A DNA stretch of 64,000 bases from an uncultured Flavobacteriaceae bacterium (GCA_943789465.1 CALSUF010000004.1:245377-309376); one strand, 5' to 3'; counted from the stretch's first letter, positions 46,068 through 57,877 are shown. Numbers and translations are program-made. The notes: a model not told the origin generated them from the sequence alone.

Positions 46068-48518
46068 AGACTGATTCCAAATAACACGCCATCATTAATA
46101 AATCCTGATTGGTACGACCGTACATAATCAATTCTAAGAAAACGATATTTACCCCATCCAATATTATTGATTCCTAAACTATATTCTTGATACGGTTTTT
46201 GTTGCTTTGTTGAAAAGCTATGAGCACCAATAATCAAATTATAATTTAAGGAATTAAGCAGAGGAATTTTGCCTAAAATATAGCCATTAAAATCATGTTC
46301 TAGGTGGTACTCAAAATAGTTTTCAGAAGTACTTAAATCATAATAGCCAAGATTTTTAAAACAAGATAAATAGTTTCCATTCATATTGACATGGGTTTGA
46401 TTTCCATTAACGTGTTTAAAGTCCATGAAAGCGGGCTCAGAGCCGCTAAAAAAGCTACCAGCAAGTATGTTGTAACTAAAGGTTCCTTTGTTTTCAAGAC
46501 TAATGTTTTGAGTCAGTCTGGTACTGATGTGATCAAAATTATAGTTAAGGTTTGTAGCTCCTAATCCCTTTTCATAACTAATATTTAGTTTAGGGTACTT
46601 AGGATTTGTTATGTTGAATTTACTTCCAGGATAGCTAAGGTATTTTTGTCCAAATCGAATGCTGCCTTCAAGTTTGAATTTTACAATGTTATGGTTCTCA
46701 AAAGGGGCTGTTTCAAAATTTAAAGGAGCAATAGGATTGTTACTTGTATAGGTTTTGTTATCTCTATTAAAGGTTGTGTAATTTGTGTTGTTAAAAAGCG
46801 TCTTTCGGTTTTCAAAACTGGCCGCCGCTCGAATCCTGAAACCATTAAAAAGCTCTTGACCGTATTGAACTGAAATGAATCGTTTTTCAAATAATTTCAT
46901 GAAATTATTCTCAAAAGCCAAACTACTAATGTCATTTAGAAACCTCGAAATAGGCTCTTGAGCGTTAAACTGCTCGACTTTAGTACCGGCATTGAAGCCT
47001 ATATTTAAATCATTGATATTATTAAATTTATAACGAAAACCTAAATTACCTCTTAGTTTTTGAGTTTGATAGCTATAATTTAAGCGACTTTGAAATGACA
47101 CATATTTTCTATATTCATCATGACGTTTGGTATAGTCAATGTTTAAATTTGAATTAAAACCCTGAACCGTATTGAAATTAAGTCCAGTTATTGGACTGCT
47201 AATGCTGAATTGTTTATGTTCAAAAGAATTTTCGTAGGTGTATCCAGAGATGAGGTTTCCAATCTTAAATGTATTGTTCTTAACATCTAGAGAATCCTGA
47301 TAGGTTTTAGAGTTTTTTAAGGTTTGAAGACTGTCTTTTCTAATATAGTCTGTGAGTTCTTCGGATGTTAACGGTACCGGTCGAAAACTGTTCCAGTAGA
47401 TAGAATCTTTTTTGTTTGCTTCAGCTTCAAATGCCAAAACTTCATTAGTAAATACGCTAGAGTCAAAATTGGGGTTCAGCTTATAATTAGAATAATTAGC
47501 CACAAAACTACCATCGCCTTTAAATCCTAAAAATCCATATTCAAATTCAATCGTTTGAGACCTGACAATCCAATAATTACTTTGTTCATCGTAAGATGTG
47601 TTTTGTTTAATGGTTACCAAATTTGCTGCAGGGGTTTGAATTTGACTGCCAGTAACGCTAAGTTCAAGCCCATATAAACTCCATTGATCATCCACAACAA
47701 AAATAACCCCTGAAAACACACGATCGTTTTCACGCCGTGGGATGACTTTAATTTTATTGATTAAATTTCCACGATTATCATAAAAAACGCCCTCAAGTTT
47801 GTAGCGGTAATAATTAAAAGCATAATCAGCAATGGGTGACACGATTTCTGCATTGATTTCAATAGTATTTTTGTAAAAATTAAAATCAACATCACTGGCG
47901 TTATTAAAACTAAATCCATTTGCGTCTCCACTCACTTTAGAAGCACTTATTTTTTCTGAAAGTTGATTGGGTTTTTGATATTTTATCTTTGAAATGGTTT
48001 CGGATAAATACAATACTCCGGAGCGTGTAGAATCCAAACCAATATCAAGTTTAACTTCTTGACCCAAAAATTTTTCTGGCGCATTCTTAATCCTAATAAG
48101 ACCTTTAGAATAAAAATCGGCAGTGTACGACTTGATTTTTTCTAGCTGTAATTTTCGATTTTCAATGGCAGCTCTTACAATGCGATTTGCAGGATTTTCA
48201 TTGGAAGAAATGACTACTTCATTTAAGCTAATTTTTTCTTCTAATAAAGTAATGTCTAAGACTGTAAGGAAATTCTTTAATTTCAATGGTTTTGGTTTGT
48301 GTTTTAAACCCTAGAAACTGAAAAACAATGGTGTAGGTGCCTGGTTGAGAAAGTGTCAATACATAATCACCTTGCTCATTAGAAGTAGTTCCTACATAGG
48401 AATTTTCAATGTAAATATTAACAAATGGAATGGGTTGCTGGTTGCTGTCTGTAATGCTACCTTTGAGTTGGGCAGAAACGGATAGAGAGCAAAAAAATAA
48501 TATTAATAAATAGCGCAT
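46064..48518 (-). pseudogene. DUF5686 outer membrane protein with carboxypeptidase-regulatory-like N-domain, frameshifted
   Basis: One gene in two frames: 48228-48518 carries the signal peptide (MRYLLILFFCSLSVSA) and a CarboxypepD_reg-like domain (GSITDSNQQPIPFVNIYIE). The frame at 46064-48286 carries LDITLLEEKISLNEVVISSNE and the long DUF5686 region with beta-barrel-like strands to the C-terminal ISL. One extra base near 48262-48266 (TACAGTCTTAGAC; TACGTC expected) joins them into about 817 residues. The architecture resembles TonB-receptor-like surface proteins without a plug. Transport or surface binding is the family guess. The single indel could be real or a sequencing error. Confidence 0.85.
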
Positions 48519-48602
48519 GTTGTTGTTTGTAAATTTTAACTCATAAGACGATGGAACAAGTTGATCTTTACAAAAAGTGCTCCGTTTTTCAAATGATATT
48601 CC

Positions 48603-49061
48603 CTACTTAAAATTCTTCTTTACTCGATCGAGGTCCCGTTTATTGTCACGGTCTTTGATGGTCTCTCGCTTATCATAGAGTTTTTTTCCCTTTGCTAAAG
48701 AAATTCTTAGTTTTGCGAACCCTTTTTCATTAATAAAAAGCTTTAAAGGAATGATCGTTAGCCCAGAGTTTTTCACCTCCTTTTCGAGTTTTTTGAGTTC
48801 CTTTTTATTGAGTAATAACTTCCGTTCAGCTTTGGGTGCATGATTGTAATGATTTCCAAAATCATATTCTTGAATCGTCATATTAATCACAAAAAGTTCA
48901 CCTTTTAAATTAAATTCACAAAAACTTTCCGTAATAGATGCTTTGCTCTCACGAATCGATTTGATTTCGGTCCCTGTTAGTACAATACCAGCAACATACG
49001 TATCCAAGAGTTCATACGTAAACCGTGCTTTTTTATTTAGTATATTAACAGATTTTTTCAT
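48603..49061 (-). CDS. smpB: SsrA-binding protein SmpB
   Basis: Partner of tmRNA in rescue of stalled ribosomes. The 152-residue protein has the OB-fold core with [54 protein letters not shown]-type [11 protein letters not shown], and the basic C-terminal tail ([21 protein letters not shown]) that enters the mRNA channel. No tmRNA gene is seen within this window. TAATTTTG on the minus strand (49076-49069) is a likely -7 element. Confidence 0.96.
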   Translation of the reverse strand: MKKSVNILNKKARFTYELLDTYVAGIVLTGTEIKSIRESKASITESFCEFNLKGELFVINMTIQEYDFGNHYNHAPKAERKLLLNKKELKKLEKEVKNSGLTIIPLKLFINEKGFAKLRISLAKGKKLYDKRETIKDRDNKRDLDRVKKNFK

Positions 49062-49068
49062 CAGTTGT

Positions 49069-49076
49069 CAAAATTA
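49069..49076 (-). promoter_or_regulatory. Probable -7 element of smpB
   Basis: Minus strand reads TAATTTTG, an exact TAnnTTTG match, 7 nt before the smpB ATG. It implies a very short or absent leader. No TTG is seen at the -33 distance. Confidence 0.45.
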
Positions 49077-49439
49077 AGCAAAATATTATTCGATGGCTAA
49101 GAGTTGATGAATAATCTCTCAAGAATTGATAATATTTATGATGTATTGGGTTGTGTAATTAGATACTTTTAGTTGTATTGTTTTTTATTTTGATGATTCT
49201 AACAGTTTAACTTAAATACACTAACAATAAAAAGCAATGCTATTCTATTGAAAAGAATTTGCATTGCTTTTTAACTAACTAACCAACACTTGTATGACGA
49301 ATTTGAAACAAAATTGTTACATATTTATTGATTTTGTTGAAACGGGGCTTTCTTTTCAGATTTATTATTTAATTTTGAAGACTGAAAATGAAGGTTATTT
49401 AAATGCCTCAATTTTTATCAAAACCTAAAAATAAAATAT
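49077..49439. other. Intergenic region between smpB and ytxJ
   Basis: About 360 bp without a credible protein gene. The longest ATG frame I find (near 49110) is only about 21 codons. The region contains one strong terminator-like hairpin at 49229-49272 with no gene before it, and otherwise AT-rich sequence. Confidence 0.7.
49229..49272 (+). terminator. Orphan terminator-like hairpin (possible end of a small RNA)
   Basis: AAAAAGCAATGC (49229-49240) pairs with GCATTGCTTTTT (49261-49272). ATTCT and AGAAT inside the 20-nt loop extend the pairing. T bases follow the stem, but no coding gene lies upstream on the plus strand. Confidence 0.65.
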
Positions 49440-49820
49440 ATGGGAATTTTCGATTCTTTATTTAAATCTGAAACTAAAGACTCCAACTGGCCAGGAGAAC
49501 AATTAGAAGTTTTAGACCAATTGGATGCTATAGTTAATACATCATTAACTACACCTCAATTGATTTTTAAGCATTCGACCCGTTGTAGTATTAGTCGGTT
49601 TGTGCTTGCAGATTTCATGAGTCATTTTACATATTCATCAGAAGAGTTTGGAGCCCATTATCTCGACTTATTAAATCACCGAGACATCTCTAATGTAATT
49701 GCCGAACGTTTTGATATACAACACCAATCGCCGCAATTGATTGTTATCAAAAAAGGAAAAGCAATTGCTCACGCGTCCCATGAAGGGATTAATGACTTAC
49801 AGCTGAGCGATTTTTTATAA
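49440..49820 (+). CDS. ytxJ: Bacillithiol-system redox protein YtxJ-like
   Basis: This 126-residue thioredoxin-fold protein is of the YtxJ (DUF2847) family, found in organisms that use the low-molecular-weight thiol bacillithiol. The single catalytic Cys lies in FKHSTRCSISRFVL near residue 49, a monothiol arrangement, followed by the cis-Pro region HQSPQLIVIKKGKAI. It probably removes bacillithiol from mixed disulfides (family knowledge). It stands alone, convergent with the TlpA-like gene with only 4 bp between the stop codons. Confidence 0.85.
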   Translation: MGIFDSLFKSETKDSNWPGEQLEVLDQLDAIVNTSLTTPQLIFKHSTRCSISRFVLADFMSHFTYSSEEFGAHYLDLLNHRDISNVIAERFDIQHQSPQLIVIKKGKAIAHASHEGINDLQLSDFL

Positions 49821-49824
49821 GTCT

Positions 49825-50859
49825 TTAAATACCGAGCTCTTTAAAAAGCTCAATTAGTTTTTTGCTGGAAGGGCGAGGAGCGTCTGCGTCCACAATATTT
49901 CCATTGGGATCAATTAATATAAATCTAGGAATACCACTCACTTTGTAATCTTGAACAAATTTAGCTTCCCAGCCAGTGCCAGTAAATAATTGAACACCTG
50001 TCAATTCTTTTTGAGTAACCATAGTTTTCCAAGCGGAGTGTGCTTTTTCCATTGTTCCGCTACGACGTGCGTCGTCCACTGAAATACTAATGAATTCAAT
50101 TTTTTTGTCGTGGTATTTTGATTCTATTTTTTTTAGAAATGGGATTTCAACCTTACAAGGTCCACACCAAGTTGCCCAAATATCAATATACACATACTTT
50201 CCTTTGAAGTCGCTCAAAGAAGTTGTACCTCCTTTATGGTTTTCGTAATTTGAAAATGTAGGAGACATGGTTCCTTTTGCCAAAACCTTGCGCATTTCAA
50301 GTTTTCCCATGAAATAATTTTTATAACTTTTTTGCAAGGTTTTAAAATCTCTATCCTGGTTTTCAAAGTAAGCGGCATCAAGTTGATTGTAACTATTTTT
50401 TAAAGAATCGTACGCAACTTCTAGCTTGTCAAATGTTTTTGAAAATTCAGCTTTACTGCTCTCAAAAAGATCTTCAGATAAATAAGCTTCTTGAAGCAAA
50501 CTGTTGGCTACCATAAAATTACTTCGATCAGCATCGTCACCTTCAAATTTTAAAGTTTCATCAAACGCTTTTGTGTCTAGAGTAAATGAAATGACATTAT
50601 CCTTTTTTAAATAAATATTTCCAACTTCATTGCCATCGGAAAAACGATAAAACCCTTCCTCTATGTGTAGTGTATCACTAAAAGTTCCATTGTCGTTAAC
50701 TTTGATTTCTTTTGTGTAGCCACTTCTGTTGCTAATAGTTATTTTTTTAAATTCATTGGCATTGGAGATTGTTCCAGAAAGGGTTGCGTAGTCTTTAGGA
50801 GTTTTTGAACAAGACCCTAATAACAGAACGATTGAAAATAGTGTGAGGATAGATTTCAT
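49825..50859 (-). CDS. TlpA-family thiol-disulfide oxidoreductase lipoprotein
   Basis: Periplasm-facing lipoprotein of 344 residues: signal peptide MKSILTLFSIVLLLGSC with lipobox Cys at about 17, a DUF4369-like N-terminal beta domain (LSGTISNANEFKKITI), a helical linker, then a thioredoxin domain with the active site WATWCGPCKVEIP and cis-Pro in VSGIPRFILID. Such proteins reduce or oxidise periplasmic disulfides, for instance in cytochrome c maturation. The in-frame start at 50892 would add 11 residues before the signal peptide, so ATG 50859 is preferred. Confidence 0.9.
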   Translation of the reverse strand: MKSILTLFSIVLLLGSCSKTPKDYATLSGTISNANEFKKITISNRSGYTKEIKVNDNGTFSDTLHIEEGFYRFSDGNEVGNIYLKKDNVISFTLDTKAFDETLKFEGDDADRSNFMVANSLLQEAYLSEDLFESSKAEFSKTFDKLEVAYDSLKNSYNQLDAAYFENQDRDFKTLQKSYKNYFMGKLEMRKVLAKGTMSPTFSNYENHKGGTTSLSDFKGKYVYIDIWATWCGPCKVEIPFLKKIESKYHDKKIEFISISVDDARRSGTMEKAHSAWKTMVTQKELTGVQLFTGTGWEAKFVQDYKVSGIPRFILIDPNGNIVDADAPRPSSKKLIELFKELGI

Positions 50860-50995
50860 TTGTATAATTTTAAAAAATTTATTGATAAGCAAGTTTCCAA
50901 AAATAAGTTAATCGTCATAAAAAATTAATAAATTAACAATTATTTGCATATTTATTTAGGAATGATCAAATTTGAGAAATATAAATAAGATATAA

Positions 50996-52495
50996 ATGCA
51001 TATTATAAGTTCTAAGCCATTAAGTTTACCAACCCTCAGAACCTTGGTGTTTGAAGGCTCAGAAATTGTACTTTCAGATGAAGTGGTTCAAAAAATTCAA
51101 GAGTGTCGAGATTATTTAGATCAAAAAATTGCGGCAACTTCTGATCCAATTTATGGTATCAATACAGGGTTTGGCTCTTTATGTGATGTGAGAATTCACT
51201 CTGAAAACCTCACAAAATTACAAGAAAATTTAGTACGATCTCATGCTTGTGGTACTGGAGCACTTGTTCCTAAGTCAATCATAAAATTGATGCTTTTATT
51301 AAAAATTAAGTCGTTGAGTTTTGGCCATAGTGGGGTTCAGTTAGAAACTGTGAACCGTTTGGTTTCATTCTACAATAATGATATTTTACCTGTCATATAT
51401 ACCCAAGGATCTTTAGGTGCTTCTGGAGACCTTGCACCTTTAGCACATTTGGCGTTGCCACTTATTGGTGAAGGAATGGTTTGGTATAAAGGGATCCAAA
51501 CGCCTACTACTGAGGTTTTATCTGCGTTTGATTGGACGCCGATTGTACTTCAATCCAAAGAAGGACTGGCATTATTAAATGGTACACAATTTATGACTGC
51601 CTATGGTGTCCACTCATTGCTAAAATCTTTTAAATTATCTTATATGGCAGACCTTGTAGGAGCGATGTCACTTGATGCCTACGATGGACGATTAGAGCCT
51701 TTTAATCCCTTGGTGCATTTCGTACGACCTCACAACGGACAGATAAAAACAGCGAATCGTATCTTGAGTTTTTTGGAAAATAGCGAATTAATGAAGCAAT
51801 CTAAAAAACACGTTCAAGATCCCTATTCGTTTCGATGTATGCCGCAAGTACATGGTGCTACAAAAGATACGCTGATGTTTGTAAAAAATACGTTTATTAC
51901 CGAGATAAACGCAGTGACCGATAATCCAAATATATTCACTAAAGACGATGAAATTATTTCAGGCGGAAACTTTCATGGACAGCCTCTAGCTTTTGGTTTT
52001 GATTTTTTAAAAATTGCTATGGCTGAGTTGGGTAATATTTCTGAAAGAAGAACGTATCAGTTGGTTTCAGGTTTGCGAGAGTTGCCTTCTTTTTTGGTTG
52101 AAAAGTCAGGTTTAAACTCTGGGTTTATGATTCCACAATATACGGCAGCAAGTATTGTAAGTGTCAACAAGCAATTAGCCACTCCTGCAAGTGTTGATTC
52201 AATTGTGTCTTCAAATGGCCAAGAAGATCATGTGAGTATGGGAGCCAATGCGGCTACTCAGGCCTATCAGATTTTAGAAAATGTAGAACGAATTTTAGCA
52301 ATTGAATTACTCAATGCTTCACAAGCATTGTTTTTTAGAAATCAAAAAACATCTCCATTTTTAATGGCAATTTTAACTAGTTTTAGAGCTGATATCCCTA
52401 AGGTAATAGAAGACAGAATACTTCATGATGACATCAAAAAGGCCATCAAGTTTATCCAAACCCTTGAGTTAGAGAACGACGTCTTGTTTGATTAA
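50996..52495 (+). CDS. hutH: Histidine ammonia-lyase
   Basis: Deaminates histidine to urocanate using the MIO prosthetic group. The 499-residue protein is full length. The MIO-forming Ala142-Ser143-Gly144 lies in GSLGASGDLAPLAHL; YGINTGFGSL (53-62) carries the catalytic Tyr region, and LALLNGTQFMTAYG and NPNIFTKDDEIISGGNFHGQP are conserved. The other histidine-use genes (hutU, hutI, hutG) are not in the window, so it stands alone beside clpC. A related phenylalanine or tyrosine ammonia-lyase is less likely, but substrate selectivity was not checked. Confidence 0.92.
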   Translation: MHIISSKPLSLPTLRTLVFEGSEIVLSDEVVQKIQECRDYLDQKIAATSDPIYGINTGFGSLCDVRIHSENLTKLQENLVRSHACGTGALVPKSIIKLMLLLKIKSLSFGHSGVQLETVNRLVSFYNNDILPVIYTQGSLGASGDLAPLAHLALPLIGEGMVWYKGIQTPTTEVLSAFDWTPIVLQSKEGLALLNGTQFMTAYGVHSLLKSFKLSYMADLVGAMSLDAYDGRLEPFNPLVHFVRPHNGQIKTANRILSFLENSELMKQSKKHVQDPYSFRCMPQVHGATKDTLMFVKNTFITEINAVTDNPNIFTKDDEIISGGNFHGQPLAFGFDFLKIAMAELGNISERRTYQLVSGLRELPSFLVEKSGLNSGFMIPQYTAASIVSVNKQLATPASVDSIVSSNGQEDHVSMGANAATQAYQILENVERILAIELLNASQALFFRNQKTSPFLMAILTSFRADIPKVIEDRILHDDIKKAIKFIQTLELENDVLFD

Positions 52496-52505
52496 AATCT
52501 AAAAA

Positions 52506-52532
52506 AAAGCCTCACATTTTGCGAGGCTTATT
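52506..52532. terminator. Terminator between hutH and clpC
   Basis: AAGCCTC (52506-52512) pairs with GAGGCTT (52522-52528). The minus-strand side ends in a long T run, so it is best as the clpC terminator and may also serve hutH. Confidence 0.85.
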
Positions 52533-52533
52533 C

Positions 52534-55083
52534 TTAAGATTCTTTCGTCTCTTTAGGCGATATTATTTTGATGTCTAATTTAGTGTCGTCTTTGCCAAGG
52601 TCTAATGATATAGTATCCCCTTCATGCGCATTGGATTTAATAATTTCCTCAGCCAGTGCATCTTCAACATACTTTTGAATGGCACGTTTTAGTGGACGGG
52701 CACCATACTGCTTGTCAAATCCTTTTTCAGCAATAAAACTTTTTGCTTTCTTACTTAATTTTAAAGTGTACCCCAATTCTGAAATACGTTTTAGAAGTTT
52801 TTCAAGTTCTATATCAATAATTTTGTCAATATCTTCTTTTTCTAAGTTATTAAACACAACTACATCGTCTATTCTATTTAAAAATTCTGGAGCAAATGCT
52901 TTCTTAAGTGCATTTTCAATTACAGATCGAGCATTAGAACTTTCTTGAGATTTTTGGGCGGAAGTTCCAAACCCAACTCCTGAACCAAAATCCTTCAATT
53001 TTCGAGCTCCAATATTAGAAGTCATTATAATGATCGTGTTACTAAAATCAATTTTTCGACCCAAGCTATCTGTTAAAAACCCATCATCAAGAACTTGAAG
53101 AAGCATGTTAAACACATCTGGATGGGCTTTTTCAATTTCATCTAAAAGAACGACAGCGTAAGGTTTACGACGAATTTTTTCGGTGAGTTGTCCACCTTCT
53201 TCGTAGCCAACATAGCCAGGAGGTGCGCCAACTAATCTTGAAATAGCAAATTTTTCCATGTATTCACTCATGTCAATTCTTACAAGGGAATCTTCACTAT
53301 CAAACAATTCTCTGGCGAGTACTTTGGCAAGCTGTGTTTTACCAACACCTGTTTGTCCTAAAAATATAAATGACCCAATAGGCTTATTGGGGTCTTTAAG
53401 TCCGGCACGATTCCTCTGAATGGCTTTTACAACCTTAGAAACAGCCTCGTCTTGCCCAATTACTTTTCCATTAATGAGCTCTGGAAGTTTGGATAGTTTA
53501 TTGCTTTCTTTTTGTGCAATACGGTTCACAGGAATACTGGTCATCATAGAAACCACTTCAGCTACATTTTCTTCGGTGACTAGAATTCTATTTAACTTAG
53601 ACTCTGTTTCCCATTTTTCTTGTGCTTCTGTAAGGCTCTTTTCTAGACGTTTCTCATCATCTCTTAGTTTGGCAGCTTCTTCGTATTTTTGCTTTTTTAC
53701 TACAGAGTTTTTAGTCGCTTTTACTTCTTCTAACTGAGCTTCTAATTCTACAATTTGGTCGGGTACATCAATATTTGTGATATGGACTCTTGATCCTGCC
53801 TCGTCCAATGCGTCAATTGCTTTGTCTGGTAAAAAACGATCGGTCATATAACGATTTGTTAATTTAACACAAGCCTCAATAGCTTCATCTGTATAATCAA
53901 CATTGTGATGATCTTCGTATTTGTTTTTAATGTTATTTAATATTTCAATCGTTTCACTGACAGAGGTTGGTTCTACAATGACCTTTTGAAAACGGCGTTC
54001 AAGTGCACCATCTTTTTCTATGTGCTGTCTGTATTCATCAAGTGTTGTAGCTCCGACACATTGCAATTCGCCCCGAGCCAATGCAGGTTTAAACATATTA
54101 GAGGCATCTAAACTTCCTGTGGCGCCACCGGCACCAACAATTGTATGAATTTCGTCGATAAATAAAATAATATCATCATTTTTTTCTAACTCGTTCATGA
54201 CCGCTTTCATGCGTTCTTCAAATTGTCCACGGTATTTAGTTCCAGCTACAATACTCGCCAAGTCTAAAGTAACCACACGTTTATTAAATAAAATTCGGGA
54301 TACTTTTCGTTTTATAATTCTAATGGCTAAGCCTTCAGCGATGGCAGATTTGCCAACGCCAGGTTCTCCAATGAGTAGAGGGTTGTTTTTCTTTCGGCGG
54401 CTTAATATTTGTGATACGCGTTGAATCTCTTTTTCACGTCCTACAACGGGATCTAATTTTCCTTGTTCTGCCATAGCGGTAAGGTCTCTTCCAAAGTTAT
54501 CTAAAACAGGTGTCTTAGATTTTTTTAATCCTTTCTGAGGGCTACTTTGACTAAAAGAACTGTCTTTGTTTTCGTCTTTGGGTAGGTCTTCACTAGGAAA
54601 AGAAGCGGCTTTTGGAGTTTCGTTGTATTCGTCGTCGTTTGTGATCATATATTTAAATTGTTCTTTAACGCTATCGTAGTCCACTTTTAACTTATTTAAA
54701 AGCTTTGTTGTCGGATCGTTTTCGTTTCTTAAAACACACAAAAGTAAATGTGCGGTATTGATAGATTTACTTTGAAAAAGTTTTGCTTCTAAAAAAGTTG
54801 TTTTTAAAGCTCTTTCTGCTTGACGAGTCAAGTGCAGGTTTTTTTTCTCATTGGAGGCTATGACAATGTTGGGGTTAGAAGGGCTTAATATTTCTACTTT
54901 ACGACGCAAATGACTAAGGTCAACATCTAAAGCATTTAAAATATCAATTGCTTTACCGTTGCCATCTCTAAGCAATCCAAGCATAAGATGCTCTGTACCA
55001 ATAAAATCGTGACCTAGACGTAATGCTTCTTCTTTACTAAAAGAAATAACGTCTTTAACTCTGGGGGAAAAATTATCATCCAT
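52534..55083 (-). CDS. clpC: ATP-dependent Clp protease ATP-binding subunit ClpC
   Basis: Hsp100 unfoldase that feeds ClpP. The 849-residue protein has an N-domain of two repeats (about 1-145, with [20 protein letters not shown]), first AAA domain with Walker [15 protein letters not shown] and Walker [21 protein letters not shown], a UVR-like coiled middle segment ([20 protein letters not shown]), and the second AAA domain with [12 protein letters not shown] and the Walker B region [16 protein letters not shown]. It diverges from gyrA across 250 bp without other genes. No heat-shock operator was recognised. Confidence 0.96.
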   Translation of the reverse strand: MDDNFSPRVKDVISFSKEEALRLGHDFIGTEHLMLGLLRDGNGKAIDILNALDVDLSHLRRKVEILSPSNPNIVIASNEKKNLHLTRQAERALKTTFLEAKLFQSKSINTAHLLLCVLRNENDPTTKLLNKLKVDYDSVKEQFKYMITNDDEYNETPKAASFPSEDLPKDENKDSSFSQSSPQKGLKKSKTPVLDNFGRDLTAMAEQGKLDPVVGREKEIQRVSQILSRRKKNNPLLIGEPGVGKSAIAEGLAIRIIKRKVSRILFNKRVVTLDLASIVAGTKYRGQFEERMKAVMNELEKNDDIILFIDEIHTIVGAGGATGSLDASNMFKPALARGELQCVGATTLDEYRQHIEKDGALERRFQKVIVEPTSVSETIEILNNIKNKYEDHHNVDYTDEAIEACVKLTNRYMTDRFLPDKAIDALDEAGSRVHITNIDVPDQIVELEAQLEEVKATKNSVVKKQKYEEAAKLRDDEKRLEKSLTEAQEKWETESKLNRILVTEENVAEVVSMMTSIPVNRIAQKESNKLSKLPELINGKVIGQDEAVSKVVKAIQRNRAGLKDPNKPIGSFIFLGQTGVGKTQLAKVLARELFDSEDSLVRIDMSEYMEKFAISRLVGAPPGYVGYEEGGQLTEKIRRKPYAVVLLDEIEKAHPDVFNMLLQVLDDGFLTDSLGRKIDFSNTIIIMTSNIGARKLKDFGSGVGFGTSAQKSQESSNARSVIENALKKAFAPEFLNRIDDVVVFNNLEKEDIDKIIDIELEKLLKRISELGYTLKLSKKAKSFIAEKGFDKQYGARPLKRAIQKYVEDALAEEIIKSNAHEGDTISLDLGKDDTKLDIKIISPKETKES

Positions 55084-55333
55084 AAATATACTTTGGTTAA
55101 AATTACAAATTCAAAGGCACTAAATCAAAAACTATACCTTATTTATTTTTCGATTATACAAATGATAGTAAAAACTAATTAAAATCAAAATTTTTAACAG
55201 TCTATTTATCAACCAATTTGCTTCTTAAAATTGTTGATAAATTTGATTAAAAAAGTCATTAAAACTCACTTTATAATAATTTGAAAAGTAGTATATTAGC
55301 TAGGTTAATAAATAAACAAAAACATAGAGTAGC

Positions 55334-57877
55334 ATGATAGAAGGAGAAAAGTTAATCCCTATTAATATAGAAGATGAAATGAAGTCAGCTTACATCGATT
55401 ATTCGATGTCTGTAATAGTGTCTCGTGCACTTCCTGACGTGAGGGATGGATTAAAACCTGTGCATCGCAGGGTATTGTTTGGAATGCATGAACTTGGTGT
55501 TAGGTCAAATACGGCTCATAAAAAATCAGCAAGAATTGTTGGAGAGGTTTTAGGTAAGTACCACCCACATGGAGATACCTCAGTTTATGACGCAATGGTT
55601 CGTATGGCGCAAGAATGGAGTTTGCGATATATGTTGGTTGATGGACAAGGGAATTTTGGTTCTATTGATGGTGACAGTCCCGCAGCAATGCGTTACACAG
55701 AAGCCAGAATGCGAAAAATATCTGAAGATATGTTGGCGGATATTGACAAGGAAACCGTTGATCATAAGTTAAATTTTGATGATACACTTCAAGAGCCTAC
55801 GGTGCTGCCAACTCGAATTCCGGGTCTGTTAGTCAATGGTGCTTCAGGAATTGCTGTAGGAATGGCAACCAATATGCCCCCTCACAACCTTTCGGAAGTA
55901 GTCGATGGAATTACAGCATACATAGATAACACAGATATCGAAATTGACGAGTTAATTACACATGTCAAAGCACCTGATTTTCCTACCGGAGGAATTATTT
56001 ATGGCTATGATGGAGTAAGAGAGGCGTTCAAAACAGGGCGTGGTCGTATCGTTATGCGTGGTAAAGCCATTATAGAAGAGGTTAATGGACGTGAGTGTAT
56101 TATCGTTACCGAAATTCCATACCAAGTCAATAAAGCAGATATGATTAAGAAAACTGCTGATTTGGTAAATGATAAAAAGATGGAAGGCATTTCTACGATT
56201 CGTGACGAATCTGATAGAAATGGAATGCGCATCGTTTATGTATTAAAAAGAGATGCTATTCCTAACATTGTTTTGAATAAACTTTACAAATACACAGCCC
56301 TTCAATCTTCTTTTAGTGTTAATAATATTGCTTTAGTCAACGGACGTCCAGAAATGTTGAATCTAAAGGATATGATTCACCATTTTGTAGAGCATCGCCA
56401 TGAAGTGGTGGTACGTCGTACAACTTATGAACTCAGAAAAGCCGAAGAACGCGCCCACATTTTAGAAGGTTTGATCATTGCTTCAGATAATATCGATGAA
56501 GTTATTGCAATTATTAGAAGTTGTTCAAATGCTGAGGAAGCTCGTGAAAAGTTAATTGAACGTTTTAAACTGAGCGAAGTACAATCCAAAGCGATTGTTG
56601 AAATGCGATTAAGACAATTAACAGGTTTAGAACAAGATAAATTACGAGGAGAGTATGACGATATCATGAAAACCATTCAAGAATTGAAAGATATTCTTGA
56701 TAAAAAAGAGCGTCGTATGCAAATTATCAAAGATGAACTTATTGTTGTTAAAGATAAGTATGGAGATGAGCGTCGATCTGTGATCGAATATGCAGGAGGT
56801 GATTTGTCGATAGAAGATATGATTCCAAACGAGCAGGTGGTGATTACCATTTCGCACGCAGGTTACATCAAACGTACATCATTGACAGAGTATCGAACTC
56901 AAAATAGAGGAGGTGTTGGACAAAAAGCATCCACGACTCGTAACGAAGATTTCTTAGAGCATTTATTTGTAGGAACCAACCACCAATACATGTTGTTTTT
57001 TACTCAAAAAGGAAAATGTTTTTGGATGCGGGTTTATGAAATTCCAGAAGGCAGTAAAACTTCTAAGGGACGAGCTATTCAAAACCTAATAAACATAGAA
57101 CAAGATGATAAAGTCAAAGCTTTTATTTGTACACAAGATTTAAAAGACGAAGACTATACAAATTCGCACTATGTAATTATGGCCACCAAAAAAGGACAGG
57201 TTAAGAAAACATCTTTAGAACAATATTCTCGACCAAGAACTAATGGAATTAATGCTATTACTATCAAAGAAGATGATGAGTTATTAGAGGCAAAACTAAC
57301 TACTGGAGAAAGTCAAGTAATGTTAGCGTTAAAATCTGGTAAAGCCATTCGATTTGAAGAAGCTAAAACCCGTCCTATGGGTCGTGGAGCTTCAGGAGTT
57401 CGAGGAATTACACTCTCGCATGATGCAGATGAGGTCATTGGGATGATTGCTGTTGACGATATGGAAAGCAATATCCTTGTCGTTTCTGAAAATGGGTATG
57501 GAAAACGCTCAAGTTTAGAAGATTACAGAATTACAAATAGAGGCGGTAAAGGAGTGAAAACAATTTCAATCACTGATAAAACAGGAAATTTAGTATCTAT
57601 CAAAAATGTAACCGATGAAGATGATTTAATGATCATTAATAAATCAGGAGTTGCAATCCGATTGGCCGTAGAAAACTTAAGAGTAATGGGGCGTGCTACA
57701 CAAGGAGTTCGTTTGATCAACCTTAAAGGAAACGATTCCATCGCTGCCGTTGCAAAAGTCATGCGCGAAGATGAAGAAGATATTGAAGCCATTGATGGTT
57801 TGGTAGAAGAAGGTGGCGAAGAAGCAAATACATCTGAAGCAGGGGGCACAACTATTGATACCCAAGAAGAAGAATAA
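55334..57877 (+). CDS. gyrA: DNA gyrase subunit A
   Basis: Breakage-reunion subunit of gyrase, 847 residues. The N-terminal winged-helix domain has [35 protein letters not shown] and the catalytic Tyr121 in [10 protein letters not shown]. The coiled tower and the C-terminal beta-pinwheel with GyrA-box-like [11 protein letters not shown] follow. The last 45 residues are strongly acidic ([19 protein letters not shown]), common in this lineage. The second position of the quinolone region is Thr82 and the later acid Asp86. It is followed 33 bp later by a TPR protein gene, probably co-transcribed. Confidence 0.98.
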   Translation: MIEGEKLIPINIEDEMKSAYIDYSMSVIVSRALPDVRDGLKPVHRRVLFGMHELGVRSNTAHKKSARIVGEVLGKYHPHGDTSVYDAMVRMAQEWSLRYMLVDGQGNFGSIDGDSPAAMRYTEARMRKISEDMLADIDKETVDHKLNFDDTLQEPTVLPTRIPGLLVNGASGIAVGMATNMPPHNLSEVVDGITAYIDNTDIEIDELITHVKAPDFPTGGIIYGYDGVREAFKTGRGRIVMRGKAIIEEVNGRECIIVTEIPYQVNKADMIKKTADLVNDKKMEGISTIRDESDRNGMRIVYVLKRDAIPNIVLNKLYKYTALQSSFSVNNIALVNGRPEMLNLKDMIHHFVEHRHEVVVRRTTYELRKAEERAHILEGLIIASDNIDEVIAIIRSCSNAEEAREKLIERFKLSEVQSKAIVEMRLRQLTGLEQDKLRGEYDDIMKTIQELKDILDKKERRMQIIKDELIVVKDKYGDERRSVIEYAGGDLSIEDMIPNEQVVITISHAGYIKRTSLTEYRTQNRGGVGQKASTTRNEDFLEHLFVGTNHQYMLFFTQKGKCFWMRVYEIPEGSKTSKGRAIQNLINIEQDDKVKAFICTQDLKDEDYTNSHYVIMATKKGQVKKTSLEQYSRPRTNGINAITIKEDDELLEAKLTTGESQVMLALKSGKAIRFEEAKTRPMGRGASGVRGITLSHDADEVIGMIAVDDMESNILVVSENGYGKRSSLEDYRITNRGGKGVKTISITDKTGNLVSIKNVTDEDDLMIINKSGVAIRLAVENLRVMGRATQGVRLINLKGNDSIAAVAKVMREDEEDIEAIDGLVEEGGEEANTSEAGGTTIDTQEEE

